DNA of 64,000 nt from Epiperipatus broadwayi. Lineage: Eukaryota > Onychophora > Udeonychophora > Euonychophora > Peripatidae. A program made the translations under genes and the position numbers. The notes under the pieces were generated by a model, which made no database searches, had not been told where the DNA came from, and worked only from the letters and a program-made list of their open reading frames with translations. Each line of letters opens with the position of its first letter. The first letter of the stretch is position 1. This document shows, piece by piece, positions 1 to 12,879 of this stretch. Location: contig JAQFVV010006256.1 in assembly GCA_028023455.1 (NCBI GenBank), positions 1,550,001-1,614,000 on the forward strand. The letters are read 5' to 3'.

Positions 1-36
1 TTAAAATCAGGATTTTCCCATTTTATATACACACAT

Positions 37-332
37 TAAATTTTACAAGATTATAATGTAAATCTGTTCAAACATTATGAATGCCTATACATATGTTGTT
101 GTTTTTGCATTTTAAATCATGTTCTATTTTTGCTTTTTATAAAAAGAGTATGTAATCAATTAATCATTTAGTGTCTGCAAGTAATAAATTTTACAAGATT
201 ATAATGTAAATCTGTTCAAACATTATGAATGCCTATACATATGTTGTTGTTTTTGCATTTTAAATCATGTTCTATTTTTGCTTTTTACAAAAAGAATATG
301 TAATCAATTAATTATTTAGTGTCCACAAGTTT
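37..332. repeat. 148-bp tandem duplication, two units
   Basis: The segment beginning TAAATTTTACAAGATTATAA at 37 recurs at 185 with only a few substitutions, giving two head-to-tail units of 148 bp. No coding potential is seen. Confidence 0.9.
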
Positions 333-472
333 ATTTTTAAAAGGTGAGTAACAACAGAGGGCACAATTAAATTTGACAATTAAAATCTGATTTATTTAGT
401 GTCCACAAGTTTATTTTTAAAAGTTGAGTAACAGCAGAGGGCACAATTAAATTTGACAATTAAAATCTGATT
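313..472. repeat. 80-bp tandem duplication, two units
   Basis: The unit starting TATTTAGTGTCCACAAGTTT at 313 repeats at 393. It overlaps the end of the 148-bp duplication, so two duplication events of different period are stacked. Each unit carries the string CAGAGGGCAC. Confidence 0.9.
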
Positions 473-3143
473 TTTAATTGTAATTAACAATTTAAAAATT
501 ATGTAATGTGATCTGAAATTAAGGTGATGTAAAACGATGAAATTTGATTTTAAACAAAATTGAAAATTAAAAAATTAAAGACAAAAGTAAGAATTTAATT
601 TTTAATTGTTAGTTTTAATTAAACTTTGCCCAACAGTGGTGAGTCGGTGTCTTTTTATTATCATAAGTCTAAGTTTTTATTTTAAACTTTTAGTTTACTC
701 TAACGGAGAGAAAAAAAAACACCCAAGAAAATGAATTTCTTTGTAAACAAAAATTTCAATTTTAGATCGCTTAGCAAAATGGGAAGGATCAACAGCGATT
801 GGAAAACGTTTTAGTTGTATTTTCTTTTGACTTCATTTAAGGAGAAGCTATAGTACCTCACATCACATCACATCATGACGAATCTGATGTCTCAAATAGC
901 AATAATAATAAAATATTGTACATGTATGAAAAAAATGTAAATTACACATAAAAATATATTGTTTTGAATAAAATTAAATACTGTAGTTAATAAAAAAAAG
1001 TAAAAAAAGTTTGTCTTGTATCAATATTTTTCAAATTTGAAATTTTTTATTAGTCATATTTTATTTTCTTATTTTTTTTTTTTATGTGAATTTTAAAGTA
1101 ATTTTACGTTGTTGCTTTTATGCGATTTTTGGAAAATTACAGTATGTATCCCTCATTTTTCAAGGTAAGTTAAGTTTATTTTTGTGCAATTTCTTTTGTG
1201 CGTGTTTTCTGAGGAACCTATCTACTGTGTAAAATGAGACCCAGGTGTACATGTATATATATATTTACCTTGCCTTTCCTGTTTCATTGCTCACTTCCAA
1301 TCCAATCCAAATTTTAAAATAAACAGTAAAATAGTGGGTCTCATTTGAGCCTCTCTACCCCTGATGACAAAATTTATATGAGGATGATTGTTTATTTTTT
1401 ATTATTTACTTATATATGTATTCTAAAATATTAAGCAGAGACATGCTTAAAAGGTGGCATTCACCAATGAGTAAGAAAAATATTACATATATAATATAAA
1501 ATTTCAAATGTCAAATCAATATGTCCTATAAAAGAACTGGTTGATATATCTTGCATAAATTTATGATTTATTTATGTTATTGAACATATACTGACCCCTA
1601 AGTTGCGATGCCAGAATCAAGGGAAAAAAAATATATACATATTACATATTGTGCAGTAACACTTTTCAGGGTCATGTGAGATACAGTTCAAGCCACATGT
1701 TGGGCTCCAGAATCAGGGGAAAAACCTATGTAATGGTCAGATTTGTACACTTATGCAACAAAATCCAGAGTCCAGGCACAGTACATCAAAGTTGACTAAA
1801 GTGAGGTTGTGAGACTTCTAATCCTACTAAACATTAACTCATTTGCTAGTACTTTATGATTTAACACTTTATGAGTGACATTTCTGAGGTCACACTCAGT
1901 CTCAATTTATCTGCAAGCTGCCTTAGAATGGAGAAACATGAGACTCAAAGGATAGCTAACAATTTAACTCAATGAGTGGAACAGACCGCTTAACACATTA
2001 GTTATAGTAACTAAAACAATGTATATTCAACATATAAATTATTAAAAAATTGGAATCAGATAATGTGGACTGGATTGAAGTAGAACTACAAGTAAGTAAG
2101 AAACTAATTTTGTATTTTAAACATATTTATTAAAACAATAACAAAATAGTTTACTTCCCATTATATATAAATAAACACAAAAACTTATAAGTGAAGTTTT
2201 AATAGAAAAATAAAAGCATTCTACACTAATGGAAATATTAATTCTATAAATAGAAAAGACACTTGCTTTGATATATCGAAGAAATGGTCATGTAACATAT
2301 GCAAGTTTAAATATCTTTGAATAAATTTTATATATTTTTAAGAAAGCTATGATTATGAGGCATGGAGCCTCGAAAACATTCAGCTTATTATTATAATTTA
2401 TTTATAATTTCTCTATTAAAACGTTAACATTCAGCTTATTATAATTTATTTATAACTTTTCAATTAAAACTTTACTTATATGTGTTTGTGATTATTTAAA
2501 ACATTAACAATAAGAAAATAAAATAACAAAATGGCAAGGATTATATAGCATTAAATGTGCATGACCAACACTCACAGGCTTTCACACAGAAAGTGAAACT
2601 ATTATCAGTACAGTGGGGTCTTCTTAACATATTGAAATAAATGTATGTGTGGTTAATAAATCATGATTATAATCATGTAATATACCCATCCTATTGCTCA
2701 TGGTTTGCTAATGTTATAAGTTAATAGCCTAGCAGAGATGATGAATACATAGAGCTCTAAAATGGCTGTTATATATATTACTAGGGTGAGCAAATAAATA
2801 AGCTCAAGATAATGCAGATTCAACCTGGTAACCAAGATTTGAGTTTGAGTTTAATGCTGAATAATTAATTAATAAGGAGGAACAAGAACTGGCTACTTTT
2901 CAATTCACATATATATACACTATGGTGCTATATAAAACATTAAAGAACAAGTCTGCGGTGCAAGTAAATAATTATTCAAGAGCTTCAGCGTCAAATGCTT
3001 GGTTGCTCTGAGTCTGCATGATTTGCTGCAATTAATATGTGAACAGATAATACTCAGATAGACTTTATAAACATGGTCTGGACCCTTGTATTCCAGTTCT
3101 AGAAAGATATCCATACCCGAACTAAAGAATGGGTTGCCTGTCA
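473..3143. other. A+T-rich DNA without a recognisable gene
   Basis: Frames are short and stop-rich, and none has a recognisable motif. A short imperfect duplication (ATTCAGCTTATTATAATTTATTTAT-like) lies near 2378-2470. A 119-codon minus frame at 2920-3279 has no domain I recognise. Confidence 0.6.
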
Positions 3144-3215
3144 TCATGAACCCATTTGAAAGCTGCAGCAAAATGTAAACATGAACCCATTTGAAAGGTG
3201 CAGCAAAATGTAAAT
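3144..3215. repeat. 36-bp tandem duplication
   Basis: CATGAACCCATTTGAAAG at 3144 recurs at 3180 with one difference, each followed by a similar tail (CTGCAGCAAAATGTAAA / GTGCAGCAAAATGTAAA). Confidence 0.85.
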
Positions 3216-4098
3216 GTGAAGACATGTACTTTATAAAGACTCCCTTGCAATGCCCAAACACAAACCAATAGGTATACATATAATCAATTAATTGTACCTA
3301 AAACAGAAAGCTTCTTTCTACCAAACTAACACAACCCAGTTCTTAAGTTAGCATTATAATTATGTTAACTAAAAGGACTTAAATTATAATCTAAGCTAAA
3401 ATACTGAATCTGTATATATATATATAATTAAGGAAGGAAAGTATTTTTGATGGGCATTAATAAACATTAACAAATATACTTTAATATCATCTCTAGCCTG
3501 CATATCACTTTTAACTAAAAAATATCAAAAGTCATACATTATAAAAACTGACTAAAGAAACCTTATGAAATATAATGCAATTTATAATATATAGAAAATC
3601 GTGATAATAATGAGTGCGTAGTTATCGGTTATTATCTATCAATATTATTTTGAAACAGCAATTTCATATGCCAAGCAGTGTATTTTAAGATATTTAAAGT
3701 GGGATTTTAATCAACTCCATTGAAAGTTAGTTAACTAAGCTTGAAGGCAGTTCAATTTTTGTTGAGCATGAGAGAGCCACTGGCCATGCCTTCTTATCCA
3801 TTAAGTCAGTGTTATCTGCTCTGAAAGAAATGATTTAAACGCAATGTCAGGGAGGTTTACTACATAGTATGTGACCCTACTGCAATCAATAGAAGAGAGG
3901 CCTGCTTTTCTCTATCTCGAAAATGGTCTTCACATAAATTTGCATAAAAATTTGCATTAACACCATTATAGTTTTTAAATAAATTCCAATAGCCATGAAT
4001 ACGGGACTATGAAATATCCCGAAAGTGAACTCGGCAGTAACATTTGGATATTATTTGTTTTCAATCACTATTAATAGTTTCATTATCTGTGCACAAAG
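3216..4098. other. A+T-rich DNA without a recognisable gene
   Basis: Nothing beyond short TA runs is seen. Confidence 0.6.
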
Positions 4099-4160
4099 CT
4101 CTCTCTCTCTCTCTCTCTCTCTCTCGCACGCACGCACGCACACACACACACATATATATA
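4099..4160. repeat. Compound microsatellite (CT)n-(CGCA)n-(CA)n-(TA)n
   Basis: A CT run passes into CGCA, then CA, then TA units without a break, as in compound dinucleotide arrays that grow and mutate by slippage. Confidence 0.95.
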
Positions 4161-4509
4161 AAATTTAAATAGAATAACTTAAAAGAAATTTAGGCATGAC
4201 TGCAGTTTTGAGAAATTTAAGACATAACTAATTGTAATTGTTTTCAGATTAGATGGATAAATTATTTAATAGGATAAAGATTAATTCTGGCAAGTTTACA
4301 TAGTTACTTTAGAAATGATTTGATTTAACAGATTTTAATAAATAAGTGTGGCAATAACTCATTTTACAGTATAAAGATGATTTCAGATAAATTTGACAGT
4401 TTTACTTTAGAACTAATTTAATTTAAAGTTTTAAGAAATATTGAATGTTCATTACAGTAAATAAGCTAGGTTAATATTATAGATTTAAATATTAAGTTAT
4501 AGAGCTCTG

Positions 4510-5040
4510 CAGTCTTGGAAGCATATTAACAGTCTTCTTGGTGTTGGCTTGTATTGCATGTACATCACACAGTGGCGTAGTGACATTCTCCTCAGGATAA
4601 GCAGCTTACAATGTCTTCATCTTTTTACAGTAGGCTTCTGGAAGGTTTCCTCTCTCTGTGATGATGATCATGCCCTCAGTATGAAGGGATGAATAGAAAT
4701 TGCAATCCTCGGATAGAGTGAGTCAGCAAATCTAACTTTGCTTAGCCACCCATGTCAGAGTCAAAGCTGGCGTGGATTCTGGTAAGCAACACTTCACAAA
4801 AATTATAGAATGAATCTCTGCAACAAGAAATCAGGCCTATTTATATAATTTGAGCTTTAGATTGCCCTGCTGTCAACAAGACTATCCACTTTTGAGAATC
4901 ACCTAGCACCTCTTTGAAATTCTATAGCTCAATACATTTTAAATTTTCTTGTCATTTTTTTAATAGAATTTTTTCTCTAAAATTGACCTTTTTATGTTAT
5001 TATTATATAGTTATGTATTTTGTTTTATTTTGTTCATTAT
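4510..5040. other. G+C-richer segment, unrecognised
   Basis: From about 4510 to 4930 the base composition is clearly less A+T-rich than the surroundings, which often marks an inserted element. All frames on both strands are broken, and I recognise no protein motif. It lies just upstream of a hammerhead-like remnant at 5050, so it could be the body of an old Penelope-like or composite SINE insertion, but that is only a guess. Confidence 0.3.
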
Positions 5041-5049
5041 ATCATAACT

Positions 5050-5110
5050 CTGAAGAAGACTGCAGGATAGTCAAAACATAGGTGTATGTATATATGTACA
5101 AATAAAGTGT
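5050..5110 (+). other. Degenerate hammerhead-like motif near a possible PLE end
   Basis: CTGAAGA at 5050-5056 matches the CUGANGA core. A short GACT/AGTC stem follows, then AAAA where a hammerhead needs GAAA. An AATAAAGTG string lies about 25 bp downstream. This resembles the terminal repeats of Penelope-like elements, whose ends carry hammerhead motifs. No GUC cleavage triplet is evident, so it would be inactive. Confidence 0.35.
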
Positions 5111-5249
5111 TTTGCTAAAAAGTGTTCGAAGTGGTTTGGATAAATTGTATTTAATGGTTTCAGTTTGGAAATGTTGTTTTCTAAAATTGTACCTTTTTTG
5201 AAAAAAATTCTATTGTTTAGAAATAACTTAAATTACCTTGTCAAGCTGT

Positions 5250-5389
5250 GTTGTGTTTCTGGTTTATTTAAGATTAAAATTGAGAATTGTTCTAGCTGTT
5301 AACAACACCTATATATAATGTTGTGTTTCTGATTTATTTAAGATTAAAATTGAGAATTGTTCTAGCTGTTAACAACACCTATATATAAT
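5250..5389. repeat. 70-bp tandem duplication, two units
   Basis: GTTGTGTTTCTGGTTTATTT at 5250 recurs at 5320 with a single change (GGTTT to GATTT). The rest of the 70-bp unit matches, so the duplication is recent. Confidence 0.93.
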
Positions 5390-6365
5390 AGGGTCATGAA
5401 TCGACTACATACAATTTAAAATGTAAACTCCTTTTTTAAACAAAACAAAATATATAACAAATTATTTTAAAATAAACATACTCGCTATAATATATAAATT
5501 GATATTACAGTCCTTTATTCACCCATATATGTGTGATAAGACCTATGTAACTGTGTTGAGCTTATATACATGATGTACTTAGGGAGGGTTTAAATCCGGC
5601 ATAGACAAAGCTGTGGGGAAAAATAGGTGAAACAGTTATGAGAGAAGGAACTGTTTCAATATAAATATATAAATAGGTTGAATTGCCAATTGTCTTCTTT
5701 GCTTTATTATTATTTGAATAAAATTTCTAAATAATTTTTATAATTATTAATAATGGCTGTTAATGGGTATCAATTTTTTAAAATAATATTGCTAATAATA
5801 GCTCCTAATAATAATTCAAAATTAAAGGCTAAATCACACTGTTAAATAAAACTATTAAGAGAATGTATATAACAACAAACCCACATGTTGATTATTATAT
5901 AGAATAGGTTGGAAATTTTTTTATTGTAATATAATTTTATTGTGTTTTTTTAATTATTTATATTTCACTAATATCTTAACAATTGATTAAACATTTATAA
6001 CTAAAATTAATAAAAAAATTTAAAACAATGAACACAGTAACTAAATTTTTTTGAGTTATTTTACCATAATATTATTTTTTCTTAAAAAGAATAAAGTAAA
6101 CATTTTTGATTCACTTGGTTTTTTAGCATATACAATAATGCTAACTAGATGCAACAGTAATCATTTGTTTGGAGGTGATGTTTACAACGAAATTTCCATT
6201 GAAATTGATAATTTTATGGAAGGTTGTGATAATGTTTTCCTAATATATGAAAATAAAAGATTTTATCTCATTCCTCTCTCTCTTTTTTTTATATTTTTAA
6301 ATTGCTTTCTCATAATCAATACTATTAGTTAAAGTGGCATTAACTTTTAAATGGTAATTTAAAAT
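5390..6365. other. A+T-rich DNA without a recognisable gene
   Basis: A 93-codon frame at 6051-6332 (plus) is rich in F, I, L and N, as expected from A+T-rich DNA. It has no recognisable motif. Confidence 0.55.
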
Positions 6366-7000
6366 CAAAGTCTAATCTTTTTAGTAGATTTAATCACTTC
6401 TTCCATATCTGCAATTGTAATTTTTCTCAGCACTAGTCTGCTATCAGGATTATCTTCCTCTCTATGTTATACTCTTTGTTATTAATTAAAGGATGATTTT
6501 TATCTGTTAAAAGTTCTTTACATAACTATATCAATTGTATGATATTTTCCGGTTCAATTTCTAATTATAATTTTTTAGTTATATGAATAGGATTTGAAAT
6601 CTCTTCATTTTCTACATCATTAAAGCATTTGATGTCATCTACTTATTAAGGAATGAACTTCTTTCAACAATCTTGCAGAGCTTTTTTAAAAATTTCATTT
6701 CATGGTTTTCAAATGAATATAATGAAATCTAGGATTATAAGGTCTTTCATTAATTTATTTTGTTTTACTATTTTGAATACTATGTTACTGTTCAAATATT
6801 TGATAATATTTGGAAATATAAAGGATACATTTATTTTTTGTGCATTCCATTTCAAAAATTAGGATACTCAGTGAACTTATATAAAAATATCAAAATTACA
6901 AAAGGTAATTCATTTTCTTGTCAATAATTTTGAACAATATTCAAGCTTTTGGATTTAGTTTATTACAAAGTTCTTCAAGGCCTGTTTGGCAGAGTAATTC
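6366..7000 (-). pseudogene. pogo/Tigger-like transposase, C-terminal relic
   Basis: Read on the minus strand across several frames, this region keeps the order seen at the C-terminal end of pogo/Tigger-type DDE transposases. First comes a stretch resembling MKDLIILDFIIFI, then LQDC followed by KKFIP, matching the family's NCW-K-A-GF block. A spacer containing VENEEISNP follows, then a leucine/acidic segment like LCKELLTDKNHPLI ahead of an acidic tail. Such enzymes cut and paste DNA at TA sites; the catalytic core should lie upstream (above 7000), where I cannot make it out. Several stops and frame changes make it dead. The assignment rests on a weak motif series, not a long alignment. Confidence 0.45.
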
Positions 7001-8305
7001 TAGTTAGGTGTCTATGTCATTTTTAGACATGCTTTGTTATTTGGTTTAATTATTTCTAAAAGGAATTTATAACTCTTTTTTAACATAAGCACTGGATATA
7101 AATTTCAATTAAATTAATATTGCATTAAAATATTAAATATAATGTTAACTTTATTAAGATGTGTTAATTTTGTAGATATGTATAGTCCTATCAACATATC
7201 GATAAATCTAAAAATAAAATATGACTCATAATAATTCTTAATCTCAGACAGTAATCCCTTATTGCTGAAAAAGAAAGCACCTAATTTAAAAGCAGCACCA
7301 ATATAGCTAGCTATTCACCATTAAATAAACAATCATTAATATGAGGTATGTATTTGATAAAATATATATATATAGTATTATGTATAAGACAGATTGTTTA
7401 TCAATGAAGCTGTTAAAATATTTTTTTAAAAATATTGAATTATATAGAATGTTTTTTTAAAAGTAATACACAATGCTAAAGAATTTTAGATAGATAATAA
7501 AAATAATATGGCATATAAATATATACACAATTTAATGTATATATTTACTTGTTTACATTATTGTTTATTAATTATGATGCAATTCTGTAATTAGCTTAAT
7601 GATATAGTTTTGTATGATAAATAAATTGAATTGAATTATTATTATGTTTGAAAGGAACTTTATTTAAGGGAAAAAAATGTAAATATTATAGAGTAAACAT
7701 AAAAAAAAGCACATGCATTGTCTATTAAGCACATACACACACACATAAAAAACCATTAAATTAAACCCACAACACGTGGTTTACGGCATTATTTTACATT
7801 GAATAAGTTTTGAAATCTAAACAAGTTTAGGTAATCTATACTGATTTTTTTTTTTTTGCATTTGTTGGCTATTTCAATTATGCTTTAAGAGTTTATAAGG
7901 ACAATTGTTTTAATATGGACCAGGTGGCAATAAAAATATCTAGCTCGGCTTTTTTTTTTTTGATGTATGAATTTATGATTCACTATATATTTCCCCCCCT
8001 CAAACCAAGGATATGTTGTATTATGTTCATCCATTTAATTAGTTGAAAAATTTTCCAAATGAATTGAAATGTTATGTATTAAATGTCGTTAATTTTAATT
8101 TCATAATAAATAAACTCAAAAAGAAATATGTATATGTCTAAAAAATTGATTTTCTATGTCATTATGTATCAAATCATTAAACTGACATCTTCTGAGCTCT
8201 TAATCTCCCATCAAAATATGAATTATGATATAGCCTTTAAAATCCATCTTTATTACACCATCTTCTGAGATATCCACAAACTCAGAGTTCTTATAATTCA
8301 AGTTG
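7001..8305. other. A+T-rich DNA without a recognisable gene
   Basis: Homopolymer T and A runs and short TA repeats are seen. No coding motif is recognised. Confidence 0.55.
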
Positions 8306-8561
<256 letters not shown>

Positions 8562-8879
8562 TGTTTGCATTATTTATATTTTTTCCACTGTTATTTTGTA
8601 AATGAAACAATTTTTTTCTTTCATGCATCTTGTATGGAGGCCACCCAAGCTTTCTTATCCCCATATAGCCTAAATTGTAGCTAATCTGCAGAATACATGG
8701 TGTTATTCCATTCATAACAGCTGTAAACATTTTATTTATGACAACAGGTATTTACTCTGTTAACTTTCTGGCAGTTCTCTGGGTCTTTTATTGGTGACTT
8801 TTACTATTTGCTGATTTTTTAAGAGTTGATTGCACTTTACAAATTAATTTGCATTCAGTTTGCTTTTTAAGCATTAAAC

Positions 8880-9420
8880 AGGCATCGATGTTTGTGAGTA
8901 ATCACGTTACATTGTTCACACCAAACATTGCTGCAATTAAATACTAAATGTTCATGTTGTCCACACTGAAAGCATTGTAGTGTCAATCCTCAAATGACTA
9001 AAAAGAGCATGTCACCTTTATCTGCTATTTGCATGAGCATGTTTAATGGATCAACATCATTGTTTAATTTTTGCTATGAAATCCTAATTATTGGTATATA
9101 CTGGAAGCAGTCCCATAAGATTCCATTAGTTTTTTAAAATCATTGACCAAGTAATTTAAGAAAACATTTCCCTCAAACTCTGGTAATTTTGTATATTTTT
9201 ATTTATGGCTACTAATGCATAGTTTCCACATGTTTTAATTTTCTATTTAAAATTATATTTTTAATCAATGTCATAAAATTCAAAGATTAGATAACATTGA
9301 CTGGAATAATCTGCAATATGAAAACATTGTCCCATAGGTCGTTTGCACTGATGGCTTCATACAGCAATCTCTTTGGAAGTTTGTCCAAAGTACAGTTGAG
9401 ATCTGTAATTAGTGAAATGA
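8880..9420 (-). pseudogene. LINE gag-like relic with CCHC zinc knuckle
   Basis: On the minus strand, 8974 to 8933 reads CFQCGQHEHLVFNC, an exact C-X2-C-X4-H-X4-C zinc knuckle. More Cys/His pairs follow (WCEQC, HKHRC), as in the nucleic-acid-binding end of LINE ORF1 or LTR gag proteins. Upstream, to about 9420, the frame is broken but contains stretches such as DLNCTLDKLPKRLLYEAI. It lies on the same strand as the reverse-transcriptase relic at 11-13 kb but downstream of it. It is therefore either a C-terminal knuckle of that LINE or the ORF1 of a second element. Stops throughout show it is non-functional. Confidence 0.5.
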
Positions 9421-11040
9421 TAAATCAGTTAGTAAAAAAACCATTTGAACAAATTAAATAATTCTTTGAGAATAATATTAGTGAAATTTTTTATGGCATT
9501 TTATAAAAGATCATCAATCCATTTTATTGATGAGCAGGTGATTATCTTTGGCTAAGACGGTAAAAAAAAATAAATTTTGTAAAATTGCTAATTATTGTTT
9601 CCTAAATCTCTGGCTTATATTTTGACTTTTATTGATATAACTAGAATTGTCAATGGAATTAGTTTGGTTGGACAGTGATCTTGTTATATTGTCATAAGTA
9701 GTGATTGTATCTCCACATGGTTTAATTAACTATAGTGGTGACCATAGCTGTTAGATATCTCTGATGCTGAAGGCAAAAATTTAATAAAAAATTTCTGTGC
9801 ACATATACACAGATAATAAATGTTTTTTAAAAAATTCCCTTGTATCTCAATAAATGTAGTGAAGCATATTTTTTTAATTCATTGAGCAATATAACTGGTT
9901 TCTAATCATTAAAAGCAGGAGTTTATTTCTATGATTACCAGCAAATACAAATGCAGCTATACTTATATTATTATCATCATCATTATCATTTTTTAAAGAA
10001 CTTTATCATTCTATACTTGATTATATTAGCTGACCTGTGTACATATGAAAATTAATTAAAGAAAGCAAAAAAAAAAAAACCTATTGATAAAAAAAAAACA
10101 TACAGAAATTGGCATATGACTCATAGAAAACAGAAATTTTCATCAGATGATTTCAGTAACAGTGACCAAAATTAATCTGTTTTACAGAGTCTCTTATAAG
10201 TTCATTGCCATGAGAGATTAGCTGTATAATGTTAAGGGCTCAAACATTATCATATTAACAACTAGATATCAATAAACATGTTACTGACAGCAACTTTCAT
10301 ATTCCTCAGATGAAATAATTCTAACTTTAAGAAGTGTTAACCACACTGCATGAAGATGAAAGTGCTAACTATGATATTATGGTAATTGCCTTTGGAAAAG
10401 ATTCAAAAAGATGTTTGATGTTAATCTTATTATTTTTGAATAATGTATGAATGTTATCAAAAGCAAGACATATTAAAAAGATATGAAATTGTGTTTTTAA
10501 TCTCCTTATGCCTAAAATACACTAGTTATCTGTATTCAAATAATGCATTATGGATCTGTAAAAATGCAAATGAGAGAAATCTACATACTTGGTCTCAAGT
10601 GATCAGAATTTAAATTTACAACTAAGATGTTTGTTGGTGATGTTTAGCATTGGCTTTTCATCATACATTGGAGAAGTATAGAATATCAACTAGACCTCCC
10701 AATAGTTATATTTTATTCTTTGGACAAAAGATGAGTTTCCCAATAGACAATAATGTGGTTAGTAGGGACTTCCAATAACAAGTATTTTGTGAGGATCTGT
10801 TAGTTGAAGTGATTTTCAAATTTTATTTATAAATTAGAAATATATTTGTCACACAAAAAAATTCTGTTTTAAATGTCTTTCTGAATTTCAAAAATGTGTA
10901 TAGTATAAAAGTTCTAAATCATTTTTGAAAAACGATATTGAAATCATCTAAGGGATATTGACACTATTCATTTCTCACAAAGTACTTTCCTACATAGTAA
11001 ATAGATATAGTTGTAGAATTTATGGTATAGTAATATGCAA
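9421..11040. other. A+T-rich DNA, possibly decayed LINE sequence
   Basis: This stretch lies between the reverse-transcriptase relic and the zinc-knuckle relic on the minus strand and may be the LINE body that joined them. I find no recognisable motif. A TCATCATCATTATCAT run occurs near 9972. Confidence 0.4.
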
Positions 11041-11049
11041 TTCTTATTA

Positions 11050-11705
11050 TGGCTAGAATATTGAATAAGCTTACTTTTGCATACAGAGAAAGGTATACTT
11101 TAGACTGCAAGTTTATGATGTCCTTTATTTTATTTTTAAGTTTTATCTTATGTTGATGATTGCATTTTAGAGTTAGTTACTTAGGCCAAAAGAAAAGTTC
11201 AAAAAGAATTTAGGTCCTCCTTTAAGATGTTTTATATATCATGCATAGTTAAAATCTAACATATTTGTTTGTGTATTCAGATAATATCCATAGTATAAGT
11301 GGAATTTGATTTTTGGATAATAGGAACACTGAAATGTTATCCATGTAAGTGATACAAGAAATATTTATCTTTAATCTGGTTATGAATATCCCAGATAATT
11401 TATTTTCAATTGCTTTAATTGCTTTAATTAAAGTTGTATAAAACAGGAAAACATTTAATAGGGGTAATTAAATGTTTATATGAATAAAAAAAACAAAGGC
11501 ATTTAATGAGGAGCCTTGTGAACTAACCATAAAATATAGATGGGGAAGGCAATTTTCCATTTCATGTTATAAATATATATAACTAATTATGATTTGTTAG
11601 CACATAGAAGTAAGATCTAGAGATGGTGATTTCTGATAATATTTTAACAATTATATTAATTGAAGCATGTCAAAAGCTGATTAATGTCCAATTGAATACC
11701 AAACT
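11050..11705 (-). pseudogene. Non-LTR retrotransposon reverse transcriptase (palm)
   Basis: Three polymerase boxes occur in order on the minus strand. Near 11670 is SAFDML (box A, the first catalytic Asp region). Near 11520-11490 is SSQGSSLNAFVFF, equivalent to the GVRQG-SLSP box. Near 11345-11310 is TYMDNISVF, the Y-DD box with the second Asp changed to Asn. The spacing fits LINE reverse transcriptases of the CR1/jockey type, which copy their RNA at a nicked chromosomal target. In-frame stops and the YMDN change show it is dead. The upstream finger region continues beyond the PLE insertion, at 12.88-13.25 kb. Confidence 0.6.
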
Positions 11706-11909
11706 ATATTTCTTGTTGTTTTCCTGAAGGTTTATGATGATAGTGTTTTAGGTGTATTTATATATTGGACTATTTCCATCATCTAATATGAGTATTGATT
11801 GTCTTTAGAAAAAATTAACTTTATTTAAATATTCCAAATACATTTAACTGCTAGTAATAGCACATCAAAAGGTTAGCCTATATATATCCAGTCACACCAG
11901 AAACCAAAA

Positions 11910-12573
11910 ACAAGGAGTTATACTATCACTATGGAACAGAGCAAAAGAAGTTTGTTCAGAAACCAGTGATTTGGAAAAAGAAAAGATCTATATAAAACAA
12001 ATTCTTATGAAAAATGTTTATCCATCAGCTGTTATTAAGAAAATCTTAAATAGACAACAAAAAGAACCATAAAAAGGTACTGTAGTGACCAATACATACC
12101 AAAAATAGACAAATTAAGAAAAATCTGAAATAAGTATAATATCAGAATAGTCTTCCAGAACCATACTACACTACAAGGAATTCTAACATCTACAAAGCCT
12201 AAACTTGAAATGCTGAAAAGAAAAAATTGCATCTATGAAATACCATGTGAATGTGGAAGAACATATATTGGAGAGACAAGTCATCCTATTGAGAAGTGCT
12301 TGCAAGAACACAAACTAATGATTAGAAGAGAAAAAACAGATATGTCTAAGGTAGCAGACTATGTATGTACCAATGAACATGTTCAATGGGGAAACAAAAA
12401 TACTGATTAGAGAAGAAAAGGTACAAAGAAGAAAATTTAAAGCAGCTGCTCACATGACAATGGCAAACAATCCTATAAGTCAATTAAGTGTGACTATACA
12501 TAATGTATTGAAACCATTAATCAAGTTTGCTCTTAAGAAAAAGTGGAGAAATCAGGAGGAGATAAGTATATGA
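11910..12573 (+). pseudogene. Penelope RT thumb and GIY-YIG endonuclease, broken
   Basis: Penelope-like elements encode a reverse transcriptase followed by a GIY-YIG endonuclease that opens the target. Here the end of the RT is visible (SLWNRAKEVC and KQILMKNVYPSAVIKKI, 11913-12075). After a stop comes the linker (RIVFQNHTTLQ) and the nuclease from 12210: CIYEIPCECGRTYIGET holds the Y and YIG elements with the Cys pair found in this group. It is followed by a helix with HKLMIRREK and then HVQW, which marks the end of the domain. The last part (KAAAHMTMANNPISQLS, 12361-12573) continues in another frame. The usual catalytic Arg region reads EKCLQEH. About three frame breaks are present and the 5' two-thirds of the RT is missing. 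Confidence 0.7.
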
Positions 12574-12597
12574 AATTTCTACTAATTGTTTCATTTA

Positions 12598-12675
12598 GGA
12601 GGGTTCAGTTGGTTAGAGCATTACCTTAAAATTTCAATACTCAAGAATCTAAGTGTCCAGGTTCAACTACCAAGC
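12598..12675 (+). repeat. tRNA-like (SINE-type) promoter segment
   Basis: GGTTCAGTTGGTTAGAGC at 12604-12621 looks like a tRNA D-arm/A box. About 50 bp on, GGTTCAACTACC matches a B box apart from its last position. The spacing is right for an RNA polymerase III internal promoter. There is no closing acceptor stem, so it is a tRNA-derived SINE head or pseudo-tRNA, not a tRNA gene. It sits between the nuclease end and the hammerhead-like remnant. Confidence 0.55.
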
Positions 12676-12703
12676 TAGTACTGTCACTGGTCAGGCCAGA
12701 AAC

Positions 12704-12740
12704 ACTTGAAGAAGAGGGGAGAGTAATATCTCTCAAAATG
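12704..12740 (+). other. Degenerate hammerhead-like motif in PLE terminus
   Basis: TTGAAGA, then a GAGAG/CTCTC stem, then AAAATGTG. This follows the hammerhead layout (CUGANGA, stem II, GAAA) with the first core base and the G of GAAA changed. Position at the PLE 3' end agrees with the known occurrence of hammerheads there. Confidence 0.4.
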
Positions 12741-12879
12741 TGTATATACTAAACTGTTTGATGTGCTATTACTAACAGTTGAATGTATTTGGAATATTTA
12801 AATAAAGTTAAATTTTTTAAAAGACATTCAATTCTCATTAGATTATGAAAATAGTCCAATATATAAATATATTTCTTGT

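Noticed and set aside
12604-12675. tRNA gene
   Set aside because: A- and B-box-like strings are present, but there is no acceptor stem pairing and no convincing anticodon arm. Treated as a tRNA-derived SINE-type segment.
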